Shown here piece after piece: positions 1 through 5,970 of a stretch of DNA of 5,970 bases. This stretch comes from Thermoplasmata archaeon (lineage in GTDB: Archaea > Thermoplasmatota > Thermoplasmata > Thermoplasmatales > Thermoplasmataceae): positions 1-5,970 of the forward strand of contig JAKBQK010000356.1 in the NCBI GenBank assembly GCA_021835265.1, given 5' to 3'. The position numbers and the translations under genes were made by a program. How positions within the stretch are numbered: the first letter of the stretch is position 1; the number at the start of each line of letters is the position of its first letter. The notes under the pieces were generated by a model, which was not told where the DNA came from, ran no database searches, and saw nothing but the letters and a program-made list of their open reading frames with translations.

Positions 1-276
1 AACAACATGCAAGAGGATTATGAAGAACATGAAGAAGGTTAGCACAAAGAGGAAGAGGTTTTTCTTTAGATTGAGATGAGATTTAAAATATTTTGAGAAT
101 AGCTGGTCTATTGTTATTGTAATAACCGCGGTAACCGGTATCATGAAAAAAGACATTAAAAGACTTCTTGAATTCAAAAATTCAAGAAAAAATATGATTA
201 GAAGGACAGTTATCAATAGCCAGAAAGGCGGTGATCTCTTAACATATTTTGAAAGGTCTGCAAATGTTTTTTCCAT
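1..276 (-). CDS. Partial membrane protein of unknown function (N-terminal 92 codons, cut by left window edge)
   Basis: An uninterrupted minus-strand frame begins at the ATG at 276-274 and stays open for exactly 92 codons to the window edge, so the C-terminus is missing. A TAA stop lies directly before this ATG in the same frame, so translation cannot start further upstream. The protein begins MEKTFADLSKYVKRSPPFWL. It has a short charged N-terminus, then about three hydrophobic stretches near residues 18-35, 39-56 and 73-92. A basic, polar loop (SKYFKSHLNLKK, about 61-72) separates the last two and probably faces the cytoplasm. It follows the NAD-kinase-like gene by 41 bases on the same strand and may be the last visible member of the cluster. 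I do not recognise the family; a multi-pass integral membrane protein is all the sequence supports. The long open frame, coherent hydrophobic pattern and co-orientation argue for a real gene. Confidence 0.75.
   Translation of the reverse strand, partial: MEKTFADLSKYVKRSPPFWLLITVLLIIFFLEFLNSRSLLMSFFMIPVTAVITITIDQLFSKYFKSHLNLKKNLFLFVLTFFMFFIILLHVV
165..188. repeat. Perfect 10-bp inverted repeat with 4-base loop inside the partial membrane gene
   Basis: TTCTTGAATT (165-174) and AATTCAAGAA (179-188) are exact reverse complements separated by CAAA. In the messenger this could fold as a 10-bp stem with a UUUG loop, within codons for residues about 30-37 at the end of the first hydrophobic segment. 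The stem is AT-rich and the site lies in coding sequence, so it may simply reflect composition. Confidence 0.5.
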
Positions 277-317
277 TTAACCAACAGCCATTAAAATTAG
301 ACATTTAAACTGTATTA
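277..317 (-). promoter_or_regulatory. Short intergenic gap with possible TATA element (TTTAAA, 309-304)
   Basis: The 41-base gap between the stop of the NAD-kinase-like gene and the ATG of the left-edge membrane gene contains TTTAAA, centred about 30 bases before that ATG. In archaea transcription usually starts about 25 bases after the TATA centre, so a nearly leaderless transcript would be possible. No convincing Shine-Dalgarno sequence precedes the ATG. In such AT-rich DNA the match could be chance, and read-through from the upstream gene is an equally good explanation. Confidence 0.25.
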
Positions 318-1373
318 TTAAAGCACCGGAATCATTCTAAACCTTTCATAACCTACTATTACTTTCACATATTTTCCAAAAAAATCCGGACTTATTCCAT
401 CCACATCAAATCTTAATCCCTTTGTTGTTGATAATTTCGTCTCGGAGGATATAATAATAATATTTTTTTTTCCGGCTCTCCTGATTGCCCTCGCGTCGAT
501 CTGTCTGTTTCCTCTACCCAGAAAGAACCCACTTCCTGCATAGTGAGATACAATTATTTTCAGTTCTGCATCATCCTTTACAAATTTGTCTAAATCTTCA
601 GGAAAATAATTACTTTTTATTAGTTTTTTGTCCTTAATGAGATCTACTGAAAACATTGATGTATTCATACCCATATTCTCCATGATCCTCTTGCATGTTG
701 TTCCAGTCCCCATCAAGTAATATGAAGAATCCATGGTATCCTTAACATATTCTGTAATACTATCTTCTGTCCATTCATATGAGACTATTTTTGGATCGTG
801 ATAATGAGTTTCAGATGATATTGACCTGACTGTTCCAATTCTTTTAATCAGGAGTTTTCCCTCCATCATTTTATCTTCATCTGCATCTTCTATGAGAGAA
901 TCTACTACGACTGCTTTACCTGAATCAAATTGATCCAGAAGTTCTGCTGCCTCCTCTGGGTCCTTGGCAAATACAGAGCTGTACATCTTCATTCCTGCGG
1001 GAATTCCAAGAATAGGAATTTGAGGATTTACAGATAGAATATCACCAGCAGTTCCATCTCCTCCTGCGAAAAGAATTATATCACATCTCTTTTCTGCTTC
1101 ACGAACAAAATTAATGGTGTCCTGGCGATCTGTAACTTCACCGTGTTTATATATGACTTCCACGTTATCAAACCCAGAAGTCAATAGCGCATCCTCTCCC
1201 ATATTTCCTGATGCAGTCAGGAAAACATAATACCTGTTCAGATTATCCAGAAATCTCATGGCTCTGGATATGGAATAGTTCTGATCTGAATTCGTGCTTA
1301 ACCTATCTGATCCATTTGTCCTGTAAAAAAGACCTTCACCCGCTCTCGGATTTATCATGAAACCTATCTTCAT
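318..1373 (-). CDS. Predicted polyphosphate/ATP-dependent NAD kinase-like protein (COG3199 type)
   Basis: This 351-residue cytoplasmic protein resembles the ATP-NAD kinase superfamily branch known as COG3199, predicted to phosphorylate NAD to NADP with ATP or polyphosphate; bacterial AcoX proteins are also in this group. Visible motifs in order are MKIGFMINPRAG at the N-terminus, the nucleotide-binding signature GGDGT at 104-108, GIPAGMKMYSSVFA at 123-136, GTGTT at 222-226 and the C-terminal FFLGRGNRQI at 283-292, all typical of the family. The length is also usual. The segment after INPRAG, normally a glycine-rich stretch ending like LKGTDG, is altered here to GLFYRTNGSD (14-23), so substrate details may differ. 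There is no signal peptide or membrane segment. The ATG at 1373-1371 lies 4 bases after the stop of the protease-like gene, so translation is probably coupled. The family call is firm; the exact reaction is inferred and some members may have other substrates. Confidence 0.88.
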   Translation of the reverse strand: MKIGFMINPRAGEGLFYRTNGSDRLSTNSDQNYSISRAMRFLDNLNRYYVFLTASGNMGEDALLTSGFDNVEVIYKHGEVTDRQDTINFVREAEKRCDIILFAGGDGTAGDILSVNPQIPILGIPAGMKMYSSVFAKDPEEAAELLDQFDSGKAVVVDSLIEDADEDKMMEGKLLIKRIGTVRSISSETHYHDPKIVSYEWTEDSITEYVKDTMDSSYYLMGTGTTCKRIMENMGMNTSMFSVDLIKDKKLIKSNYFPEDLDKFVKDDAELKIIVSHYAGSGFFLGRGNRQIDARAIRRAGKKNIIIISSETKLSTTKGLRFDVDGISPDFFGKYVKVIVGYERFRMIPVL

Positions 1374-1377
1374 ATGT

Positions 1378-3105
1378 TCACTTCTCCATTATCATCATTT
1401 TTCCGTAATAAGTGCTATTATAAACAGCAAAATAAATGTTCGATTCAGGCAGATACTTTGAATAAATTCTGATACTTAAAAAGCTTGGACCATTCTGAGT
1501 TGGCTTTTGGATCTGGTAGGTACCAAAACTATAGGATCCATTCTGTTCCAGTGGCACAGAATTTGTGAACCTTGTGGTGTTGCTAACAAGTACATCGTAA
1601 TGCCAGCTTTGAGGCGCACCAATTAGGATATTCTCAGAAACATTCGCATTTACAGTGTTATATACTGTCACATTTTCTATAAATGCCGTCCTGTTAGATA
1701 TGGAAGCTGAAGGATACTGCATCTCTATATTTTCTGCTGGATCAATTTTAAAAAATATAAGAGAGATAGATCTATCGGAACTGCCCACATAGATCCTCAG
1801 ATCAGCGCGGTTTAAACCGGCCGGAGCGGATGTTGTATTTATTCCTATATGGAAAGTATTCATCTCCCCCGGCTTTATAAGAGTGTTATTTGTTGAGATT
1901 GATATTCCCATTGCAGGTGACACGGAAAACCCCGGATTAATGCTATTCTGACCATAATTTGATATGATTATATCATAATAGCTCATGGAGTGAGAGCCGT
2001 TCAAAGAAACATCCCACTGTTCGTTGTAGAATACGCCCATTTCTGGACTGGATAGGTGAAGTGGATAGGGAGTGAGGCCTATAATGGCAAGAGCCATTGC
2101 TATCCCTATGGCCACAAATGCCTTCTTACTCGCCCTCAGATAATTTGTATCTACTGGCTCAATTGTTCCCATACCAAGAAATGCAAGGAACATTGGGAGA
2201 ATCAACCATGCAAGATACGTAAAAGAAATAAATATCATTATTGTAATGAAAATATATGAAACGTTCTTTCTGAAAGACCTGTTAAATCCAGATAGTATCA
2301 TACCACCATCCATTAGTCCAATTGGGAATGAATTGAATGATGTGAAAATTAACCCTGACCAGCCTGCAAGGCTGATAGGGTCCAGAAATCCAGAATTTGG
2401 TATGAGATGACCTGTAATCATCTGGATGAGAAGTGGTATGTTTATAATGCTTGTTGTTCCATTTGTAACATAGCTGGCACCTGTGTATAATGATAAACCG
2501 AGATATCCCACGGTTAGAAAAATAGTTGAAATTATGAAACCCGTAACGAGGGAAAAGAACCCTGCCAGGATTTCATCATCGGAATTCATATAGGGTTCAT
2601 CAGGTGCATTTATTATTCCCATTGTTCCCATCAGAAATGGGTTTGGGACAAAAAGAGGTATAGAGTATTTCTGCTTCCTGCTCTTCATGATAAGATATTT
2701 CGGTAATTCCCTCATTATGAGAATTGATATCACTGGAAGAACGAAGTAAAGGATGCTCAGTGATAAGATCGAAATAGGTCTCATCCCGGAATAATAACTG
2801 TTTGAATATGAATAACCTGCATATATTATGGATAGAATCGTAAGGATTATAAGTAGAAATTTCAGGTATGTTCTATTTTTGTTATTTACCTTCTTGAAAG
2901 AAATGATCTCCCCTTTTCCATTTGTATATGAATAAAACCCTCTTTCTTTCATGGCATTGTAAAGTTGCTCGAATTTTTTGCTGCTGTACTCACTTTCAGG
3001 TATTTTGAAAGTAAGGATGTTGTTATCCCTTTCAACCTTGAGTATCGTGAAAAAAGATGAGAATATTCTTATTTCTTCCTCATCCTGATTTCTGCTGCCA
3101 GCCAT
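1378..3105 (-). CDS. Site-2-protease-like (M50/EGY type) membrane protein, probable pseudoprotease with sequon-rich C-terminal domain
   Basis: This 575-residue protein has the architecture of archaeal and plant EGY-type site-2 proteases, which cut substrates inside the membrane. Residues 1-80 form a soluble domain. Hydrophobic segments lie near 81-99, 110-131, 179-207, 245-270, 283-311 (long, perhaps two passes) and 328-346. Family landmarks are SIPLFVPNPFLMGTMG (148-163), AGWSGL (247-252), N258-x2-P261-x4-D266-G-G and TPYP (345-348). In active members the end of the second segment carries HExxH; here it is R132-E-L-P-K136. Both zinc-binding histidines are lost, though the third ligand, Asp266, remains. 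Peptidase activity is therefore unlikely; substrate binding or a regulatory role is inference. Residues 350-575 are polar, look beta-rich and hold nine N-x-S/T sequons, suggesting an extracytoplasmic domain. The ATG at 3105 follows alaS by 22 bases. No clear Shine-Dalgarno site is seen. Family membership is likely; lack of catalysis is well supported; function is unknown. Confidence 0.85.
   Translation of the reverse strand: MAGSRNQDEEEIRIFSSFFTILKVERDNNILTFKIPESEYSSKKFEQLYNAMKERGFYSYTNGKGEIISFKKVNNKNRTYLKFLLIILTILSIIYAGYSYSNSYYSGMRPISILSLSILYFVLPVISILIMRELPKYLIMKSRKQKYSIPLFVPNPFLMGTMGIINAPDEPYMNSDDEILAGFFSLVTGFIISTIFLTVGYLGLSLYTGASYVTNGTTSIINIPLLIQMITGHLIPNSGFLDPISLAGWSGLIFTSFNSFPIGLMDGGMILSGFNRSFRKNVSYIFITIMIFISFTYLAWLILPMFLAFLGMGTIEPVDTNYLRASKKAFVAIGIAMALAIIGLTPYPLHLSSPEMGVFYNEQWDVSLNGSHSMSYYDIIISNYGQNSINPGFSVSPAMGISISTNNTLIKPGEMNTFHIGINTTSAPAGLNRADLRIYVGSSDRSISLIFFKIDPAENIEMQYPSASISNRTAFIENVTVYNTVNANVSENILIGAPQSWHYDVLVSNTTRFTNSVPLEQNGSYSFGTYQIQKPTQNGPSFLSIRIYSKYLPESNIYFAVYNSTYYGKMMIMEK
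1384..1387 (-). promoter_or_regulatory. Candidate Shine-Dalgarno site (GGAG) for the NAD-kinase-like gene
   Basis: GGAG lies inside the last codons of the upstream protease-like gene, 10 bases before the ATG of the NAD-kinase-like gene. A GTGA that overlaps the upstream stop codon, 4 bases before the ATG, could also pair with the archaeal anti-Shine-Dalgarno sequence. Either site supports the chosen start and fits an internal gene of a polycistronic transcript. Confidence 0.5.
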
Positions 3106-3127
3106 ATATATACTCGTTATGCTAAAT

Positions 3128-5770
3128 TTAGTTTATTAAATTTTCACTTTTCAACTGATTTAAACCAATAGGGATAACCTGACCCTTACCATCCCACTCA
3201 ACTTTTGATATACATTTTACTATCTTTTGAAGTTCTTCTTTATTCCTTCCAACAACAGTCTTTTTTTCTTTTGTGGAGAGAATAAAAGAATCTGGTTTGC
3301 TCAGGGCAATGGGCACTGCAAGTTTTAACAATTCATCTTTTTCCAAATCTACTATCCATGCATTAGTTCCACATAAGACCAACTTTCTTGCAGAATCAAA
3401 GAGATGTGTTAGTATTTCTTTGTTTGCCACTGTAATTTCTTCTCTTAAGCGAATAAGTTCTTCTATACTCTTTTCCACTTTTTGAACAGTGTCCTCCGTT
3501 GATCTTACTAAAGTTTTTATCCTGGTCAGATCCGATTCTATACTTTCAACATAGTTTAGTGCTGCATTTCCTGCGGCAAATGTGAATCTATATATGCCCT
3601 CCTGAATGCTTTCGACCTTTAGAATCTTTAAAAAACCAATTTCTCCCGTGCCAGATAGATGAGTTCCCCCACACCCCTCAACATCAACACCCTCGATCTC
3701 CACGACTCTAAGCTTCCCGGATAGTGGAACGCCACCTTCAAAAAGTCTGAACCCATAAGTTTCTATTGCTTTGTTCCAGTCCATGAATCTTGAAGTTACC
3801 TTCCTGTTCTCGGTAATTCTTGCAAGACACTCATGTTCTATGAGCCTGATGGTTTCGTCTGTGATCTTTCCGTTATATGTAATGTCAATCCTTGAGGATT
3901 CCACACCCTTCTGGGCCCCTGCCTGCCAGACCTGTTCTCCCAGTAGCTTTCTCAGTGTTCCAAGCAATAGATGAGTTGATGTGTGATGAACCATTAGCTG
4001 TTTTCGTCGTGTTCCATCAACATATCCTTTTACTCTTGTGCCCTTTTCTATATGACCAACTATTTTGTGAACAACTGCATTCCCATCCTTATAAACATCT
4101 ATTACACTGTATTTCTTTGAACCAACCTGGAAATATCCTGTGTCAAATGGCTGGCCACCTCCTGTTGGATAGAAAGCGGTTTGGTTGGTTACTATTAAAT
4201 CATCTAAAGAATCAAGTATAATACAGGTGAATTCAAGCATGTTTGGGTCGTCATAATAAAGTGGCCTTGTTTCGAGGCCTCTGAATATGGAAACTTCTTC
4301 CTTAGCCTTGATTATTTTTTCCTTTCCTGTGTGCCTTTCAACTATCCTTGCGTGGAAATCAGGCGGAATTATTAATTCCTTTCCCTGTTCCTTCATAATC
4401 TGTGATACAAAATCAGGAACCAGCCCGTGGGAATCATAGAGCATTTCCAGATCACTGAAGTCCATTGCCCCCTTTTTCTTAAGAATCCTCTTAACGATCT
4501 CAATACCCTTTTCAAGAGATTTTTCATATTTATCTCTTTCTTCATCAATTATTTCCTGAAGGAATTGTTCCGGAAAATCATCTACTATACCTTTCATGTT
4601 TGATGCCTGAAGTTTTATTATTTCCATCAGTGAGCCTTTGAAATGAAGATGATCTATTGCCCTGAAAGATCTTCTGAGAAGTAATCTGAAAAGATAACCA
4701 ACCTTTACATTACTTGGAATAACGTAGTCCCTTGAAAGAAGTAATATAGACCGTGCGTGGTCTCCAAGTACATATGCCTGTCTTATTTTCTCTACATGAT
4801 CCCAGCTGAACGACAGATCGTCTCTTACTACCTTCCTAACTTCTTTCTCTATCTCAGAGGGCAATCTTTCTGGATCAGAGGAATAGATCTGAGTTATTGC
4901 TCCCATTTCTGAGATGTTTTCCATCTCAACCCCTGACCTGGTGAGTATATGAGAGATAACGCTTCCATATGTTGAGTCGTATACTGTTGGTGAACCCTGA
5001 GTAACCCAGCTTATCCTTTCCAGCCCGTACCCAGTATCAACTATATTCATTTCCATCTTTGAATAGGTTGAACCTTCTATTTCTATGGGACCTTCTGGAT
5101 CTTCTCTTAAATCCATGAAAACCAGAGTTCCAACCTCTAGACCCCTAACGAAAACTTCCAGGGCATCCCCTGCATTTCCACCACCTGACCATGGCTTCTC
5201 CTTGTATGATATTTCTCCCCGTTTTATTCCAACTACCTCAGAGAGAAAACCATCACATCTGGAAACGGTTCCCTCCTTCCAGTAATGGCTTTCCCTGCTG
5301 TTATTGAAACTATCATGACATAGCATCTCAAAACATGTTAAGTGCCTACCGGAAACTCCTACCAGGTCCAGATCATTCATTCTGATAGATGGCTGTGACA
5401 TGACCAGCGGATTTCCTGGTGGCGGGACTAATCCAGAAGTTACATGAGGCTGAAAGTCATAGATTGAGGCATTAACCAGTAGAACATCATCTCTCCATCT
5501 TGGAACCACCGGGTATGGCTTTATGTATCTATGATCCTTTGAGAAATAATTTATGAATTCTGTCCTTACCTGATCAGGTGATAGGGGCCCCTTACCAGCA
5601 GGATTTCCAATGAAACCATAGGAGTCGCATGGAGGATCGCCGCATGTCACCCTGTCAGAACTCTGAGTCCAGAAAAAGTTTTTACATGATATGCATTGTT
5701 TTCTGTGAAAATCATTTTCCTTAAAAAATGCCAGTTGAAATGGACCTTCGCTTTCTATTTCATTATCCAT
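3128..5770 (-). CDS. alaS: Alanyl-tRNA synthetase, archaeal type
   Basis: This cytoplasmic class II synthetase joins alanine to tRNA-Ala and clears mischarged Ser- and Gly-tRNA-Ala. The 880 residues are close to the usual archaeal length. An N-terminal archaeal extension carries a zinc-ribbon-like set, C26-x2-C29 and C43-x4-C48, around FFWT. The catalytic core follows, with the motif 2 region SGRHLTCFEMLCHDSF (140-155), GGGNAGDALEVF (196-207) and motif 3 VDTGYGLERISW (244-255). In the tRNA-binding region, N354 (in SNVKVGYL) and D446 (in LYDSHG) align with residues that read the G3-U70 pair in Archaeoglobus fulgidus AlaRS. The editing domain is intact, with H596-x3-H600 and C700-GGT-H704. Residues about 740-785 look like a helical coiled coil, followed by a small C-terminal domain whose usual glycine-rich motif is weak. 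An in-frame TAG 15 bases upstream of the ATG supports the start. It is the first gene of the cluster. Confidence 0.98.
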   Translation of the reverse strand: MDNEIESEGPFQLAFFKENDFHRKQCISCKNFFWTQSSDRVTCGDPPCDSYGFIGNPAGKGPLSPDQVRTEFINYFSKDHRYIKPYPVVPRWRDDVLLVNASIYDFQPHVTSGLVPPPGNPLVMSQPSIRMNDLDLVGVSGRHLTCFEMLCHDSFNNSRESHYWKEGTVSRCDGFLSEVVGIKRGEISYKEKPWSGGGNAGDALEVFVRGLEVGTLVFMDLREDPEGPIEIEGSTYSKMEMNIVDTGYGLERISWVTQGSPTVYDSTYGSVISHILTRSGVEMENISEMGAITQIYSSDPERLPSEIEKEVRKVVRDDLSFSWDHVEKIRQAYVLGDHARSILLLSRDYVIPSNVKVGYLFRLLLRRSFRAIDHLHFKGSLMEIIKLQASNMKGIVDDFPEQFLQEIIDEERDKYEKSLEKGIEIVKRILKKKGAMDFSDLEMLYDSHGLVPDFVSQIMKEQGKELIIPPDFHARIVERHTGKEKIIKAKEEVSIFRGLETRPLYYDDPNMLEFTCIILDSLDDLIVTNQTAFYPTGGGQPFDTGYFQVGSKKYSVIDVYKDGNAVVHKIVGHIEKGTRVKGYVDGTRRKQLMVHHTSTHLLLGTLRKLLGEQVWQAGAQKGVESSRIDITYNGKITDETIRLIEHECLARITENRKVTSRFMDWNKAIETYGFRLFEGGVPLSGKLRVVEIEGVDVEGCGGTHLSGTGEIGFLKILKVESIQEGIYRFTFAAGNAALNYVESIESDLTRIKTLVRSTEDTVQKVEKSIEELIRLREEITVANKEILTHLFDSARKLVLCGTNAWIVDLEKDELLKLAVPIALSKPDSFILSTKEKKTVVGRNKEELQKIVKCISKVEWDGKGQVIPIGLNQLKSENLIN
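3131..3145 (-). promoter_or_regulatory. Candidate internal BRE/TATA element before the protease-like gene
   Basis: On the minus strand GAAAATTTAATAAAC spans the final codons of alaS and has the form of an archaeal BRE (GAAA) followed by a TATA-like box. Its TATA part is centred about 32 bases before the ATG of the protease-like gene, so initiation would fall a few bases before that ATG. This would fit the lack of a clear Shine-Dalgarno site there. The DNA is AT-rich and coding, so chance cannot be excluded. Confidence 0.3.
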
Positions 5771-5773
5771 ATT

Positions 5774-5779
5774 CCCCCT
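5774..5779 (-). promoter_or_regulatory. G-rich tract (AGGGGG) just before the alaS start
   Basis: AGGGGG ends only 3 bases before the alaS ATG. It resembles part of a Shine-Dalgarno sequence, but the spacing is shorter than usual and the match to the archaeal consensus (GGAGG/GGTGA) is imperfect. If the promoter at 5793-5800 is used, little or none of this tract would be in the messenger. It is therefore recorded as a weak ribosome-binding candidate. Confidence 0.25.
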
Positions 5780-5792
5780 ATTCTATCCTTAT

Positions 5793-5800
5793 CTTAAATT
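5793..5800 (-). promoter_or_regulatory. Candidate TATA box for alaS (AATTTAAG), leaderless start possible
   Basis: On the minus strand AATTTAAG is centred about 27 bases before the alaS ATG, preceded by purine-rich GATGAGAAT, which could serve as a BRE. Transcription from it would begin at or next to the ATG, giving a leaderless messenger of the kind common in Thermoplasmatales. A second TATA-like sequence, CTTTAAAAG at 5830-5822, lies about 55 bases upstream of the ATG and would give a leader of roughly 30 bases. Sequence alone does not decide between them. Confidence 0.4.
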
Positions 5801-5970
5801 ATTCTCATCTTTTTTATCAGGCTTTTAAAGAATTTTACATATTTAGGTATCTCAGGCTATTTGGCAATATGCATTTTTTAACTTCACAATAATATGTTAA
5901 GAAATTTTTAAAACCTGATATTACTGAAAATAACTACTTTTCAATTTAATTGGTATTTTCCAGAAACAAA

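Larger units (their letters stand above)
5771..5970. other. Non-coding region upstream of alaS
   Basis: These 200 bases are AT-rich, and all three minus-strand frames entering from the right edge stop within about 15 codons. Plus-strand ATGs open only short frames, such as a seven-codon one at 5869. No gene is supported, although the last few codons of a neighbour could lie at the extreme right edge. On the plus strand GAAATTTTTAAA (5901-5912) looks like a BRE/TATA pair and could serve a rightward gene beyond the window. Confidence 0.5.

Noticed and set aside
2056..2259. 67-codon plus-strand frame
   Set aside because: It lies wholly antisense to the membrane core of the protease-like gene and has no family resemblance or ribosome-binding site.
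2698..2712. RELPK as a sequencing error of HExxH
   Set aside because: Restoring both histidines needs at least four base changes in two separate codons, and the reading frame is intact on both sides.
3106..3127. TATATAT just before the protease-like gene's ATG as a TATA box
   Set aside because: It directly abuts the start codon, so transcription from it would begin inside the gene, after the start.
3273..3485. 70-codon plus-strand frame
   Set aside because: It is antisense to the C-terminal part of alaS, whose reading frame is conserved; the composition looks like a shadow.
3771..4221. Two overlapping plus-strand frames (3771-3974 and 3892-4221)
   Set aside because: Both are antisense to the AlaRS editing domain, which carries intact HxxxH and CxxxH motifs. 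The overlapping frames encode no recognisable product.
5085..5285. 66-codon plus-strand frame
   Set aside because: It is antisense to the catalytic core of alaS, and its proline- and serine-rich product is typical of an antisense shadow.
5771..5970. tRNA, riboswitch or T-box-like leader upstream of alaS
   Set aside because: No cloverleaf, conserved aptamer or long stable stem was visible. T-boxes are a bacterial device, and the leader is probably very short.

Overview
This window most likely comes from an acidophilic, wall-less euryarchaeon of the Thermoplasmatales type (Ferroplasma, Cuniculiplasma, Picrophilus or Thermoplasma relatives). The alanyl-tRNA synthetase is the archaeal form, with an N-terminal zinc ribbon. 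The NAD-kinase-like protein belongs to the COG3199-type family common in archaea. The DNA is AT-rich, arginine is written mostly with AGA/AGG, and ATA is frequent for isoleucine. The assignment to this order is inference; membership of the Archaea is well supported.

All genes lie on the minus strand, so they read from right to left. Positions 5771-5970 are a non-coding upstream region with candidate archaeal promoter elements. Next come alaS (5770-3128), a 575-residue membrane protein related to site-2 metalloproteases (3105-1378), a predicted polyphosphate/ATP-dependent NAD kinase-like protein (1373-318), and the first 92 codons of a membrane protein that runs off the left edge (276-1). The gaps are 22, 4 and 41 bases, which suggests an operon-like cluster. 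TATA-like sequences before some genes leave room for internal promoters.

The synthetase charges tRNA-Ala and carries an intact editing centre. The middle protein has the conserved frame of the archaeal/EGY-type M50 proteases: a soluble N-terminal domain, a multi-pass core and an N-x2-P-x4-DGG motif. Its zinc-binding HExxH motif reads RELPK, with both histidines gone, so it is probably a pseudoprotease. Fused behind the core is a beta-rich C-terminal domain of about 225 residues with nine N-glycosylation sequons, probably outside the cell. The NAD-kinase-like gene sits 4 bases downstream and is probably co-expressed. No functional link among the four products can be proven from sequence alone.

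I saw no RNA genes, mobile elements, CRISPR arrays or attachment sites. The pseudoprotease with its extracytoplasmic domain is the most interesting item.
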